From Diadophis punctatus similis (lineage: Eukaryota; Chordata; Lepidosauria; Squamata; Dipsadidae): a stretch of DNA of 64,000 nt. A program made the position numbers and the translations under genes. Numbering within the stretch: position 1 is the stretch's first letter; each line of letters begins with the position of its first letter. The DNA is taken from positions 53,501 through 117,500 of the forward strand of contig JALIGW010000216.1 of assembly GCA_023053685.1 (NCBI GenBank). Direction: 5' to 3'. The notes under the pieces were generated by a model. It was not told the DNA's origin and ran no database searches. It saw only the letters and a program-made list of their open reading frames with translations. This document shows positions 32,065 to 43,530 of this stretch, piece by piece.

Positions 32065-32790
32065 GTCTTGAGGCAAAGGCACCAGGCTAGAAACCAGGAG
32101 ATGGTGAGTTCTAGTCCTGCCTTAGGCATGAAAGCCAGCTGGTTGACTTTGGGCCAATCATCAGGAGATGGTGAGTTCTAGTCCCGCCTTAGGCATGAAA
32201 GCTGCTGGGTATCTGTATGCCAATCACCAGGAGACTGTCAGAATTAATTAAAGTCCGGAACCATCCTCTGCTACCATGTCAGAGGTGAAAATTAATCTCA
32301 CAAAGCAGAAATAGATCTTTTCCCGGACATCAGACATTAGAAAAGAAACCGCAGTTTAAAAGTCTAAGTAAAAATGTTTATTTCGGTACAAAACAATAAA
32401 TCCTCATTATTCTACATCTCTGATATAAAAGGTAGGTCTTCCTTCAATGGAAGCCAGGAACAGAAGGAGAGATCAGAGAAAGGAATGCACACATGCGTAC
32501 TAGAACATATCAATCACGTGCTCAGGAATAAACCATTATAATGAATAGGGATGCATCTTCCTGCATATACATATAACAGGCAATAAAAAAAATCACTGCG
32601 TGACAATTCTAGTCCCACATTAGACATGAAAGCCACTGGATAACTTAGGACCAATCACTCTCTCTCAATCCTGCTCACCTCACAGGGTTTTTGTTTGGGG
32701 AAAAAATAGGGGGAGGAAGGAGTACTAAGTATATTCACTGTCTTGAGTTCCTTGTAAAAATAATAAAAGTGGGATAAAAAATATAAAATA
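32065..32790 (+). mobile_element. tRNA-derived SINE with repeated B-box segment, split by an LTR
   Basis: Head 'aaaggcaccaggctag', then three B-box-bearing segments (gttctagtcctgcc, gttctagtcccgcc, and attctagtcccac beyond the LTR), then the 3' part ending 'aataataaaagtgggataaa'. Same SINE as at 28.5 kb, opposite strand. Confidence 0.75.
32277..32605 (-). mobile_element. LTR with a possible adjoining primer-binding site
   Basis: Plus strand runs TGTCAGAGG to GCGTGACA, 329 bp, aligning end to end with the 328-bp solo LTR at 9443. On the minus strand the sequence just past its end reads 'tggtagcagaggatggttcc', which could be a primer-binding site, followed by a break at about 32236. No coding part remains. 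Confidence 0.65.
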
Positions 32791-33117
32791 AATAAAATCA
32801 CTTTGATGGAAACCAGAAGGCATTTGTTAATTACCTGCCCATAGACTTGGAAAGGAAGGCAAAAAGAACCTCCACACTAATTCATACTGGGTCAAACCAA
32901 TTCCCTTCATTTAGATGAATCTTTCCACAATAAGCTATTTTTCTCTCTAAATCCCTCAGTTCGTAACCCATTGATACTAAGTGTAAGAACAGTGAATCAA
33001 ATACACATTTAAGTAACAGATCAACAGTGAAGTATTATGTGCACAAATGGCATGAAAGCGACAGTGATTATTGTTCCATACTTTCCCACTCCGGTTATTC
33101 AAATTTAATTCCTGGTT
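32791..33117. other. Unassigned sequence
   Basis: Nothing recognised. Confidence 0.45.
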
Positions 33118-33465
33118 TTGGGCCTCAAGGGGGCGCCAAAAACTGGGCTTGTCAGTTGGAAAAACGGCAGCTCAGGTTCGAGACCCGAGCTCTACCTGAT
33201 GGGATGAGCTCCTGTCCTTGCTCCAGCTCCTGCCAGCCTAGCAATTTGAAAACATCAAATGCAGGTAGATAAATAGGTACCACTTCAATGGGAAGGTAAC
33301 AGCGCTCTGAGACATTATGCTGGCCACATGACTGCAGAAATATCCTCAGACAGCACTAGTTCAATGGCCTTGAAATGGAGATGAGCACCCGACCCTTATA
33401 ATCACCAACGACTTGCGGAATAAAATTGGCAGGGACTCCTTTATCTTTTGGGCCTCAAGAGCTTT
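33118..33465 (+). mobile_element. tRNA-derived SINE of another family
   Basis: B-box 'ggttcgagacc' at about 33176 matches the consensus exactly. Body 'gggaaggtaacagcg', 'ctggccacatgactgc' and 'gaaatggagatgagcacc', end 'gactcctttatctttt'. Abundant in reptiles; I do not assign a name. Confidence 0.8.
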
Positions 33466-33897
33466 TAACTGACTTTATAGGATCTGGTGAACAGGTTCTT
33501 CAAATTGGTTGATGGACCGTTTAGGCAGAGATTTAATTGGGATTCCTGCATTCACATTGTGACTTCTCTGTATGTGTGAAGAACTCGAGTTGAAGATAGA
33601 GATGCACAGGAATTTAAAAGTAAAGAATTAGCAGAGCTTTGTTGTGGAGACCTACTGTGACAATGTCATACGCCTCAGGAAAATGGAAAACTTTATCTGG
33701 AGTTTTTCTTCTTCTTCTCATTAATAATAAATGTAAGCCGGAGACCAAGACACAATTACACTGAAGCACAAAGGAATTTATTGACAGATTTAACACTGGA
33801 GGCTAGGAAACAAGACGTCTAAATAAAGGGAGCATTATATATCCTCTATATTTTCCCTAATAGCTTTAGAAGCACCATTATTTTGTTTTCAGTGTGA
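33466..33897. other. Unassigned sequence
   Basis: Nothing recognised. Confidence 0.45.
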
Positions 33898-33985
33898 TAA
33901 TTTACGGATTTACAGATTAACAGAGTTGGAAGGGACCTTGTAGGTCATCTAGTCCAACTCCCTGCCCAAGCAGGAGACCCTACAC

Positions 33986-34775
33986 CAGTGATGGTGAACC
34001 TTTTTTGGCTCGGATGCCAAAAGGGTGCGTGTGCGCGCAATAGCAAGCACATGGGTGCCCGTACCCATAATGCAATGCCCTCCCCCCGTGCATGTACACA
34101 ACCCCCTGCGCTCCCCCCCGAGCATGCGCACAGGCCTCACTGAAGCTTCCGGTAGGCCCGTTGAGCTGATTTTTGCTCTCCCCAGGGTCCAGGAAAGCCT
34201 CCTGAAGCCTGGGGACAGCGAAAAATGGCCCAACAGGCCAATCGGAAGTTTGGAAACAAACTGGAAGTGGAGCTGCCCTACTGCTTACCTTCAGATAGTT
34301 GCAACCAGGCCTCGCACACCTTGGCCCATGTCTTCTGCAGCCAGCAAGGCTTTTCTGAAGGCCTCTGTAGCCGATAACAGAGCTCCGGATCGATCTGGAG
34401 CTCTCTTATCGGCTGCAGAGGCCTTCAGGAAAGCCTTGCCGGCTGTAGAAGAAATGGGCCGAGGTGTGGGAGGCCTGGCTGCAACTATCCAAAGCCGAAG
34501 AAGTTCCTGAAGACCTCTGACAGCGAAAAGGAGGCTGGGGGTGACGTACACAAGTGAACCTCCGGTTGGCCGGTTGGCCTGTTTTCTCCGTCCCCAGGCT
34601 TCAGGAGGCTTTCCTGAAGCCCGGGGAGAGCGAAAACAGCCGAAAAGAAGGCCGAAAATCAGCTGGCCAGCGCGCACATGTGCGCTGGAGCTGACATAGG
34701 GCAACGCCTTGCATGCCCTCAGATACGGCTCGGCGTGCCACCTGTAGCACGCGTGCCATAGGTTCGCCATCACTG
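33986..34775 (+). mobile_element. hAT-type element ('cagtgatggcgaacc' family), copy 2
   Basis: 'cagtgatggtgaacc' to 'ggttcgccatcactg', perfect duplications 'ccctacac' (33978-33985, 34776-34783). The 790-bp interior contains a large palindrome centred near 34393 ('gagctccggatcgatctgg' and its inverse; arms include 'cagcaaggctttt' / 'aaagccttgccgg'). Confidence 0.95.
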
Positions 34776-34901
34776 CCCTACACCATTTCTGACAGATGGC
34801 AGTCCAATCTCTTCTTGAAAGCCTCCAGTGATGAAGCTCCCACAACTTCCGAAGACTGTTCCATGGGTTGATTGTTCTCACTGTCAGAAAGTTCCTCCTT
34901 A

Positions 34902-35149
34902 AGAGCCGAGGTGGCGCAGTGGTTAGAGTGCAGCACTGCAGGCTACTTCAGCTGATTGCTAGTTCAGCAGTTCAGCTGTTCAAATCTCACTGGCTCAAGG
35001 TTGACTCAGCCTTCCATCCTTCTGAGGTGGGTAAAATGAGGACCCAGATTGTTGGGGGCAATATGCTGAACTCTGTAAACCGCTTAGAGAGGGCTGTAAA
35101 GCACTATGAAGCGGTATATAAGTCTAAGTGCTATTGCTATTGCTATTAT
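34902..35149 (+). mobile_element. Sauria-type SINE, full length
   Basis: Head 'agagccgaggtggcgcagtg' (A box), B box 'gttcaaatctcactgg', body 'aaaccgcttagagagggc' and tail 'ctattgctattgctatt'. Inserted in the CR1 between 'ctcctta' and 'tttctagg'. Confidence 0.95.
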
Positions 35150-35380
35150 TTCTAGGTTGAATCTCTCCTTAATCAGTTTCCAGCCATTATTCCTTGTCTG
35201 GCATTCAGGTGCCTTGGAAAATAGCTTGACCCCCTCCTCTCTGTGGCAGCTCCTCAAATATTGCAAGACTGCTCTCATGTCTCCCCTGGTCCTTCTCTTC
35301 ACTAGACTAGCCATGCCCAGTTCCTGCAACCGTTGATCGTATGTTTTAGTCTCTAGTCCCCTAATCATCCTGGTTGTAAT

Positions 35381-36007
35381 TGTTCCTATAGTTTTTGTTT
35401 TTCACATATATGGTATCAAATTAAGATTTCATTGTACTTGATGTCAGCGAGAAATAATTTAATAATAATTAAGAATTCTCAATTATTTAAACAGATTTAT
35501 TTTAAGGGTATGCAGATCAATCTAAATTCAATCTCTGTCAGAATAATGCACGATTTGAGACCTAAATCTATTACATCATTTTATTATTTTTTAAAAAGGA
35601 AACTATTTTAGAAAATAAGAATAGACTTATGCAAATTTTTTGCTTTCATTTACTGGATTACATTACATTATGGTTAATTAGCATCCGTTCAATAGGATAT
35701 TACAGATAACACGATTAATCAGATTAGGTGTGCTGATTGGGTTAATTCATATGGATATTAAAATATCCATTAAAATATACAGAATATAAGAAGGGATGGA
35801 TAAAATGAAATCACATTTCCCCTACACAATGGGACTTTAATTTAAAGAAGGGACCTAAGAATCTGTAGCTAAATTGCTATTTTACTGAACTGTTATCTAA
35901 GGAACTTGCTCCTTAGAGTTTAATGTTTATAGGTCCAAAGTGGTCATTGTTAATTTTCATGGCAACCAAGCATTTTGCAGCTAACACTTTCACTATCTTA
36001 TTACAAT
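35381..36007. other. Unassigned AT-rich sequence
   Basis: Several 'taatta' and 'attaa' motifs; 'ggatattaaaatatcc' at about 35753 is a short palindrome. No repeat or exon recognised. Confidence 0.45.
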
Positions 36008-36210
36008 TGGTCCCTGACTTACAACGATTTGTTTAGTGACTGTTCGAACTTACAATGTCCCTGAAAAAAGCAAGTTATGACCAGTTCTCACACTTTACGA
36101 CTGTTGCAACATCCCCATGGTCATGTGATCAAAATTCAGGCACTTAGCAACTGGCATGTATTTATGACTGTTGTTCACGTGATCTTCTTTTGTAACTGTA
36201 GAAAGTTAGC
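36008..36210. mobile_element. Tigger-like MITE, partial
   Basis: 'attggtccctgacttacaac' through 'gtcatgtgatcaaaattcag' to 'cacgtgatcttcttttg'. Confidence 0.8.
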
Positions 36211-36229
36211 ATCCACCCCTCTCCTAAAA

Positions 36230-36706
36230 GGACCGCATCCTACCTCATACATCCCTACGACCAGTTAGGTCCCACAGAGTCGGTCTCCTCCAGGTCCCCT
36301 CAACCAAACAATGTCGGCTGGCGGGCCCTAGGGGGAGAGCCTTCTCTGTGGGGGCTCCGGCTCTCTGGAACCAACTCCCCCCAGAGATCCGAACCATTCC
36401 CACCTTGCTGGCCTTCCGGAAAGCCATTAAGACATGGCTCTTCCTGCAGGCGGTGTGATTGTGACTGTTGCTTGTGTAGGTTTTTTTTAAATCTTTTTAA
36501 CTACTATTTTATTATTGTTGTCTTGTTGTATGTTTTGATAGTATTTGGTTGTTTCTTATATATGCTGTACGCCGCCCTGAGTCCCTAGGGAGTAGGGCGG
36601 CCTATAAGAATCCCAAATAAAATAAAATAAAATAAAAAAGGAAGGAAGGAAGGAAGGAAGGAAGGAAGGAAGGAAGGAAGGAAGGAAGGAAGGAAGGAAG
36701 GAAGGG
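36230..36706 (+). mobile_element. L2-type LINE 3' end with (GGAA)n
   Basis: Contains 'gagccttctctgtgggggc', 'ctctggaaccaactcccc' and 'catggctcttcctgcagg' (end of ORF2), then 'gggagtagggcggcctat', an AAAAT tail and about 17 GGAA units (36637-36704). Confidence 0.9.
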
Positions 36707-36714
36707 TTTGACCA

Positions 36715-36866
36715 GCTCTAGGTTGACACAGCCTTCCATCCTTCCAAGATCAGTAAAATGAGGAGCCAGATTTTGGGGGGCAATAGGCTGACTCTGTAAA
36801 CCACTTAGAGAGGGCTGTAAAGCACTGTGAAGCGGTATATAAGCTTAAATGCTATTGCTATTGCTG
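36715..36866 (+). mobile_element. Sauria-type SINE, 3' part
   Basis: 'aggttgacacagccttcc', 'aaaccacttagagaggg' and tail 'gctattgctattgctgc'; the head is missing. Confidence 0.85.
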
Positions 36867-37084
36867 CTACTGTAGGGGCTTGTCACTGGTGAACCATTGT
36901 TTGCAGCTTACTATATTGTATAAAAATGTAGTTAGACGTGTTTAATTTAAGTAATTTAAGTTTGTTTGAGCAAACAATAGCACAGCCTGTTATGTGATGT
37001 TAGTCCTTGTTCTCAGTGTTCTAAGCTGAAATGCCTCTGGAATACAGGTAATCCTTGACTTACAACAGTTCACTTAATTTTGAT

Positions 37085-38030
37085 TTATTATTAGAGTTGG
37101 AAGGGACCTTGTAGGTCATCTAGTCCAACCCTCTGCTCAAGCAGGAGTTCCTACACCATTTGAGACAGATGGCAGTCCAGTCTCTCCTTGAAGGTCTCAA
37201 GTGTTGGGGCTCTCACAACCTCCGTTGGCAAGCTGTTCCACTGGTTGATCGCTCTCACCGTCAGAAAGTTTCTCCTCACTTCCAGGTTGAATCTCTCCTT
37301 GGTCAGCTTCCATCCATTATTCCTTGTTTGGCTTTCTGGTGCCATAGAGAACAGCCTGACCCCCTCCTCTCTGTGGCATCATCTCAAGTATTGGAACACT
37401 GCTATCATGTCACCCCTGGTCCTTCTCTTCGCCAGACTGGCCAAGCTCAGTTCCTGCAACCACTCTTTGTATGTTTTATTTTCCAGACCCTTTATCATCC
37501 TGGTTGCTCTCTTCTCCACTTTCTTTAGAGTTTCAATGTCTTTTTTGTAGTGTGGTGACCAAAACTGGATGCAGTACTCTAGGTGTGGTCTGACCAAGGC
37601 TTTATAGAGTGGTATTAGTACCTCTCTGGTCCTTGATTGTATCCCTCTGTTTATGCAGCTCAGGACTGCGTTAGCCTTTTTGGCTGCTGCTGCACACTGC
37701 TGGCTCATATTTAGTTGGCTGTCTACCAGGACTCCGAGATCCCTCTCACAATCGCTGCTATTGAGTGTGGTTTCGCCCAGTTTGTATGTGTATTTTTGAT
37801 TCTTCTTACCTTGGTGCAGAATTTTACTTTTCTCCATGTTAAATTTCATTTTATTCGTTTGGGCCCAGTGTTCGAGTCTGTTGAGGTCCCTCTGGATTTT
37901 GAGTCTGTCCTCTGGGGTGTTTGCTACTCCCGCCAGCTTGGTGTCATCTGCAAATTTGGTTAGTTCTCCTGCTATTCCCTCATCTAGGTCATTTATGAAG
38001 ATATTAAAGAGTACTGGGCCTAGGATGGAA
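37085..38030 (-). mobile_element. CR1 LINE 3' part (about 950 bp)
   Basis: 'attagagttggaagggacc' to 'gggcctaggatggaac'. The least decayed CR1 of the window. Confidence 0.95.
37379..38030 (-). pseudogene. CR1 ORF2 fragment with reverse-transcriptase active site
   Basis: Open for over 210 codons. In order: SILGPVLFNIFINDLD, KFADDTKLAG (the catalytic Asp-Asp pair), [36 protein letters not shown] and KTYKEWLQELSLASLAKRR. The endonuclease and the N-terminal part of the reverse transcriptase are absent, so it is dead. The reading frame's first residues (to 38074) come from the host MITE. Confidence 0.95.
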
Positions 38031-38393
38031 CGTTTGAAGTTACAACGGCACTGAAAAAAGTGACTTACGACCATTTTTCATACTTAATGACAATTGCAGC
38101 ATCCCACGGTCACTGATTTACATTCGGACGCTTGACAACTGACTCACATTTATGACGGTTGCAGTGTCCCAGGGTCATGTGATCCCCTTTGGCGACCTTC
38201 TGACAAGCAAAAATCAATGGGGGAACCAGATTCACTTAACAACCGTGTTACTCATTTAACAACTGCAGCGGTTCCCTTAAGAAATGCGGCAAGAAAAGTC
38301 ATAAAATGGGGCAAGGCTCGCTTACAAAATTTCTCACATAACAACATCAATTTTGGGCTCCGTTGTGGTCGTAAGTTGAGGACTACCTGTATT

Positions 38394-38791
38394 GGTTATG
38401 GTCTTTGATGCAGCCTGGAATTTGGAAGGTTTCTGAAAAGTTTGTGCATAGTTCGAAAATAAATTACGGTTCCCAGGGAAACTGCTTCTAAAAAATGCAT
38501 GAATAAGTCTTGTTAAGGTTTGGGTGGACTATTGAATTAGCAACAGCAATTTGGTGATTTGCTATTCTCCTACTATGTCAAAATAGCAGGAGGAAGCATT
38601 GCTCACGGCTGAAGAGAAGATGGCAACGGTGTTCTGTTTCGTACTGTTCATTAATTGAGGGTTGTCTGAAGAGCTGAGATTGTTCCTTGATTCTTCCTTA
38701 AGATCAAAATATGTATGAATTCCTTGCCCTAAGATCCCCATGTTTGTCTGGAGCAATGTTTCCCAACCTTAGAAACCTTAAGACTGTAGGC
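38394..38791. other. Unassigned sequence
   Basis: Nothing recognised, apart from 'atgtttcccaaccttag' near 38756, a hAT-like end scrap. Confidence 0.45.
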
Positions 38792-39462
38792 CAGTGATGG
38801 CGAACCTATGGCACGTGTGCCACAGGCGGCACGCTGAGCCATATCTGAGGGCACGCGAGGCGTTGCCCTATGTCAGCTCCAGTGTGCATGCGTGCGCTGA
38901 CCAGCTGATTTTCGGCCTTCTTTTCAGCCGTTTTCGCTATCCCGACAGCGAAAACGGCCCAACGGCCCAACCAGAAGTTCACTTGTGTGCGTCACCCCCA
39001 GCCTCCTTTTCGCTATCAGAGGTCTTCAGGAACTTCTTCGGCTTTGCACAGTTGCAGCCAGGCCTCCCACACTTCGGCCCATTTCTTCTATAGCCATCAA
39101 GGCTTTCCTGAAGGCCTCTGCGGCCGATAACAGAGCTGCAGATCGATCCGGAGCTCTGTTATCGGCTAGAGAGGCCCTCAGGAAAGGCCTTTAGGAACTA
39201 TCTGAAGGTAAGTAGTAGGGCAGCTCCACTTCTGTTTCATTTCCGAACTTCTGATTGGTCCGTTGGGCCATTTTTCTCCGTCCCCAGGCTTCAGGAGGCT
39301 TTCAAAGCCTCCTTCAGGAGGCTTTCCCCAGGCTTCAGGAGGCTTTCAAAGGGTTCTGTGCATGCGCAGAGCGTAAAAGAACCCAAATGGCGGCGTCCAG
39401 GCGGGTAGGCGGCTCTCCGACGACCGACAGGCACGAGCGAACCGGGAGCATTTCACCCCTGA
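38792..39462. mobile_element. hAT-type elements, composite
   Basis: Opens with 'cagtgatggcgaacctatgg' (the 16694 family, reversed) and contains the same central palindrome as copy 2 ('cggccgataacagagctg', 'gagctctgttatcggc'), but ends 'gggagcatttcacccctg', the terminus of the 3375 family. No matching target duplication, so probably two elements joined by deletion. Confidence 0.7.
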
Positions 39463-39463
39463 A

Positions 39464-39497
<34 letters not shown>

Positions 39498-39787
39498 CCC
39501 CCCCCCCCACACACGCCCTAGTGAATCAGCTCAGCGGGACTGCCAGAAGAAGGAGACAGGGGGAGAATACATAACACAAGGACTGTAAGAACTAGACGTT
39601 CCACTGTGGGTAGAAGATGAATTTTCCTGGTCCTATTAGACCAGAGATAACTATGCAAATATTTCTGTAGCCTCAACATCACTCATGGTCAAGCATCTTT
39701 AAACAGCTGCAGCTTTGGTGGAAAGCGACGTGCTCCACCAGTTCAATTCTCAGTTCAATTAACTCCCCAAAATGAACAAAAAGAGAC
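39463..39787. other. Unassigned sequence with (AC)n
   Basis: (AC)n at about 39468-39497, then C-rich and unique sequence. Confidence 0.5.
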
Positions 39788-39795
39788 CTTCCGTG

Positions 39796-40351
39796 AAGGG
39801 GTGGGTTCCTAATTTTTTTACTGCCACTCTGTGGGCGTGGCTTATTTTGTGGGTGTGGCTTGCCAGCCATGTGACTGGGTGGGCGTGGCTTGCCAGCCAT
39901 GTGACCGGGTGGGTGTGGCTTCTCAGACTGCTGAAGGGAGGGGAACTGAGATAGGTCCTGCAACCTATTCCCCCTCCCCTCAGCAGCTCAAGAAGCCTCA
40001 AACATGCAAAAATGCCTAGGATCATCACTGCACGTTCGTGGCTTCTCAGACTGCTGAAGGGAGGGGAATGGAGATAGCTCCTGCCGCCCGTTCTTTCAGC
40101 GTCTCACGCGCTCCCTCAGCCATCCTCCCCTGCTTGGACTCACTGTGGGGTAGGAAGGCAGCGCATGTGCAGTGCCGGAAGCTTGGCTTCTGGGCATGCG
40201 CAGAAGAAATTTTTAAAAAAAAAATTAAAAAAATTTTTTTTTGAATGGCGGCACCCAGGCACAGGCAACCGACCGCACCGGTACTGTGACGTCACCAGTG
40301 GGCCGCTACCGGTGCTGTAGAGTGGACCGCACTGGTAGGAATCCACCACTG
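39796..40351. mobile_element. hAT-type element with internal direct repeats
   Basis: 'aaggggtgggttcc' to 'aggaatccaccactg', with perfect 8-bp duplications 'cttccgtg' (39788-39795, 40352-40359). 'ggcgtggcttgccagccatg' and close variants occur in tandem, and 'agactgctgaagggagggga' occurs twice (about 39926 and 40047). Confidence 0.95.
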
Positions 40352-40626
40352 CTTCCGTGGTGGTCTTGGGTGATATGTTTGACAGAACCACAAGGCTTGG
40401 AAGGGAGACAGAGTAAATTTCACCACCCGTTGACTCCTATGTCTATTGCTGTAGGTCAACTGTCCCTGGCAACAGTACATTTGGCATAATCTTCTGCCAA
40501 AGAAGGCAGCTGGATTGATCCAGAAATTTTGGATGATGTTATGGCGCTCGGCTATTTTCGGCCCAAGGGCTTTCCATTTGAATTTGAATTTGAAGAGAGC
40601 CAATTTGGTCCAGCGGTGAAAGCACC
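40352..40626. other. Unassigned sequence
   Basis: Nothing recognised. Confidence 0.4.
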
Positions 40627-41330
40627 AGGAATTTGTGATTGTTCCAAGTTGAAAAAAAGTGATTTATGATCGTTTTTCCACACTTACGACCGTTGCGGCA
40701 TCCCTGTGGTTGCATGATCAAATTTTGAATGCTTGGCAACTGGTTCATATTTATGACGGTTTGAAGTGTCCCAGGGGGTCAAGTGAACACCTTTCGGGAC
40801 CTTCTGACCAGGGGTGGGTTCTAACTTACCTCGCTGCCGGTTCGCTTCCTCCCGCGCCGCGTGGCCACATGGTGCATGCGCAGTGCTGAAAAACTAAAAA
40901 AAATATTTTAAAAAGCCGAAAACAAGATGGCGATACATGCGCAGTGCCGGAAACTCAGCTTCTGCGCATGCACAGAAAAAAAAAACCCGGATAAAATTTT
41001 TTTTTAAATCAAAAAAAGATGGTGGCGTCCACGGACCGGCACCAACTGAACTGGTTCTATGACATCATCGTGATATCACCAGTGGGTTGCTACCAGTTCG
41101 GGCGAACCGGTCCGAATCGGGAGGAACCCACCTCTGCTTCCGACAAGCAAAGTCAACGGAGAAGCCAGATTGACTTAACAACCGAGTTACTAACTTAACT
41201 GCAGTGATTCACTTCACAACTGAACCAAGAAAGATCGTAAAATGGGCAAAATTCACTTAACCGCTGTCTCGCTTAGCAACATGAATTTTGGGCTCAGTTG
41301 TGGTCATAAGTCGAGAACCACCTCTTTTTT
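40627..41330. mobile_element. Tigger-like MITE split by a hAT
   Basis: 'gttccaagttgaaaaaaag' and 'caagtgaacacctttcggg' up to 40808, resumed at 41137 with 'cttccgacaagcaaagtcaa' to 'tggtcataagtcgagaacc'. The first terminus is degenerate. Confidence 0.85.
40809..41136. mobile_element. hAT-type MITE
   Basis: 'caggggtgggttctaactt' to 'gggaggaacccacctctg'; duplications 'cttctgac' (40801-40808) / 'cttccgac' (41137-41144), 7 of 8. Confidence 0.95.
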
Positions 41331-41828
41331 TTTGTACCCTTGCTCTGCCACACCAGCTCTCATTCTGTTTCATTTTACGCTGGTTGGCCATACCTATTTA
41401 AAGAAGACTAATTGTGCATCTCTCAGGTGACGGCAGCAATGTTCAGAAGCATATGGTTGCTATGGATAGCACACTCTATTGGGGAATGCTCTGGTACACA
41501 ACCGCATATGGTCGCAAGTCAATGTATGGCGCTAGAGTTGAATATCTAATCGCAGGCCCAAAGGCAGCCTCCGTTTCTTTAATAATTGCTCCACCGGTGG
41601 CTGAGCAGGCATGAGCAGGAATGGTAATGAGCCGAGCGCACTGTATGCTTCCTATAACTTGCTGCCTTATGCCTTCTGATGTGTAAATGCCCGAATTGCA
41701 TTTGGAATGCTAAAAAAAAAAATCAGATCAGTACACGAGGAACAGATGTCTTTCTATGATCTGAGTTTCTTAGCTTCGGAAGGGTGGGAATTCAATGGAA
41801 ATTCAGTCGATCAATCAATCAAAATAGA
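41331..41828. other. Unassigned unique sequence
   Basis: Nothing recognised. Confidence 0.5.
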
Positions 41829-41888
41829 GCTGGAAGGGGACTTAGAGATATTTTAGTCCAGTCCCCTGCCAAGCAGGAGACCCTATGC

Positions 41889-42176
41889 CTCTGATGGTGA
41901 ACCTATGACATGCATGCCGGAAGTGGCACGCAGAGCCATCTCTCCGGGCATGCCAGCCATCACCATTTTCTCTTCTGGGTTCCGGCGCATGCATGCGCGC
42001 CAGCCAGCTGGTCTTCACATGTGCGGGAAACCAGAAGAGCAGCTCCCCAGCGCGCATGTGCTCTTCCGGTTAGGGTTAGGGTTTCCAGTACTGCGGAGCT
42101 GCTTTTCCAGTTTCCGGCACTCCCCCGTGCATGCTCCTGTTTTGGCAATTGGTGCCAAAAAGGTTCGCCAACACTG
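41889..42176 (-). mobile_element. hAT-type element ('cagtgatggcgaacc' family), copy 3
   Basis: 'ctctgatggtgaacctatg' to 'aaaggttcgccaacactg', duplications 'ccctatgc' (41881-41888) / 'ccctatgt' (42177-42184). Opposite orientation to copies 1 and 2 but at the same CR1 site. It includes 'ggttagggttagggttt', 2.5 telomere-like units. Confidence 0.9.
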
Positions 42177-42297
42177 CCCTATGTGATCCCAGACAAGTGG
42201 CTGCCCAGTCTCTTCTTAAAAAACCTCCAGCAATGGAGCACACACAACTTCTGAAGGCAAGCTGTTCCACTGGTTAGTTGTTCTCCCTGTTAGGAAG

Positions 42298-42495
42298 TCT
42301 ATGGAGCTTCTCAGTCATCCAGGTCATAGTTGGACTTTCTGGTTCTTCTTTGAAGACGTTTGTTTCTCATCCAAGAACCTCCTTCAGCTCTTCTTCAACC
42401 AAGAGCTGAAGAGGTCTTTTGGATGAGAAGCAAAACGTCTTCAAAGAAAAATCAGAAAGTCCAGTTGCCTCTTGAAAAAGCACCTTTGGGACCAC
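42298..42495. mobile_element. Foldback element, short inverted pair
   Basis: 'gttggactttctggttc' and 'gaagacgtttgtttctcatc' face 'gatgagaagcaaaacgtctt' and 'cagaaagtccagttgcc', about 75-bp arms around 'cttcttcaacc'. Confidence 0.8.
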
Positions 42496-42859
42496 TGTTA
42501 GGAATTTTCTCCTTAGTTCTAGGTTGTTTCTCTCCTTGTTTAGTTTCCATCCATTGTTTCTTGTCTTGCCTTCTGGTGCTTTGGAAAATAAGTTGACCCC
42601 CTCTTCTTTGCGGTAGCTCCTCAAATACCGGAATACTGTTATCATGTCACTCTTAGTCCTTTTCTCTAGACTAGTCATACCCAATTCCAGCAACCATTTT
42701 TAAAAAATGTTTTAGCCCCCAGCCCCCTAATAATCTCCGTTGCTCTTTTCTGCACTCTTTCCAGAGTCTCTGCATCTTTTTTTAATAATATGGTGACCAA
42801 AACTGGATGCAGTATTCCAGGTGTGAGTCAGAGATTCAGAGAATTTCTGCTTCTTGTTT

Positions 42860-43530
42860 AAGTCTTGACCCTGAAAATCTGACTGCGCCGTATTTCACAG
42901 CCATTATTGGTTTTTGGAAAAAATATCCATTTGGTTCGGGAGAAAGACACTGGCAACATGGAGGCTGATTGTAAAGATGGTTTAATGATGAAGCAGAACC
43001 ACATGGGTTTTGGGCAGCTGACCACATGGAGTTGAGAGTGGGTGGCTTTTATACCCTCTCTGGGCTCTGTGTTTGAGCTTCCTGTTCCTGTGCAAGAATA
43101 TGTATTCTATTGGCTGTTGTAGGGGTTATGTAGAGGTCATAGCTGGCTCTATAGGTTGTCTGAGCTAAGTTTGGTTGAAGTTTGGAGGGTGATGCAATGT
43201 CCTTAGGAGATTGTGCAATGTAGGGAGCTCTGCTGCTAGATGGTAGTGAGTTAATCCTATTATGTCCTGGAGGGTCATGTCTTAATCCCATCACCCTGGA
43301 GCTGAAGGTCTTTTGTTTTGTAGATAGGGGTGGCCCAGTCTTTCTTAATGGGCACCAAATACCTGCTGGGGGCAGGGAGCTGAAGCTCCGAGTTTCTGTC
43401 TCCCTTAAGATTTTTTATTTCTCTTTTAGGGGAAATATTTTATACTGCCTTTTTAAATATTTTTCAAAATATTTCATTCTTCTAGGAGGGGGGCGGCGGC
43501 TTCCCACATGGTTATATGATCAGGTGTTTG
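42860..43530 (-). mobile_element. LTR-like dispersed repeat, copy 1
   Basis: Shares with 52064-52526 and 59437-60385: 'agaaagacactggcaac', 'tttgagcttcctgttcctg', 'atgtcctggagggtcatg', 'tcttttgttttgtagatag' and 'atttcattcttctagg'. On the minus strand it begins TGATGGGATTAAG and has CCAAT and 'cataaa' motifs, suggesting an LTR and flanking internal sequence. No target duplication found. Confidence 0.5.

Larger units (their letters stand above)
33898..35380 (-). mobile_element. CR1 LINE 3' part, host of a hAT and a Sauria SINE
   Basis: 'gattaacagagttggaaggg' to 'gcaggagaccctacac', then the hAT, then 'ccctacaccatttctgacag' to 'gaaagttcctcctta', then the SINE, then 'tttctaggttgaatctctcc' to 'cctaatcatcctggtt'. 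Two independent later insertions into one LINE copy. Confidence 0.95.
37044..38393. mobile_element. Tigger-like MITE split by CR1
   Basis: 5' end 'acaggtaatccttgacttac' to about 37084; resumes about 38031 'gtttgaagttacaacggcac' and ends 'taagttgaggactacctgt'. Confidence 0.85.
41829..42830 (-). mobile_element. CR1 LINE 3' part, host of a hAT and a foldback element
   Basis: 'gagctggaaggggacttag' to 'caggagaccctatgc', the hAT, 'ccctatgtgatcccagac' to about 42297, the foldback element, then 'gaattttctccttagttc' to 'actggatgcagtattcc'. Confidence 0.9.

Noticed and set aside
34902..35149. tRNA gene
   Set aside because: A- and B-box motifs belong to the head of a Sauria SINE; no cloverleaf or gene context. 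The same applies to 33118-33465 and 52527-52766.
35381..36007. Conserved homeodomain-type regulatory element (taatta motifs)
   Set aside because: AT-rich DNA gives such motifs by chance; no alignment is available to show conservation.
42067..42083. Telomere-like 'ggttagggttagggttt'
   Set aside because: Only 2.5 units, located inside a hAT element; not an interstitial telomere block.
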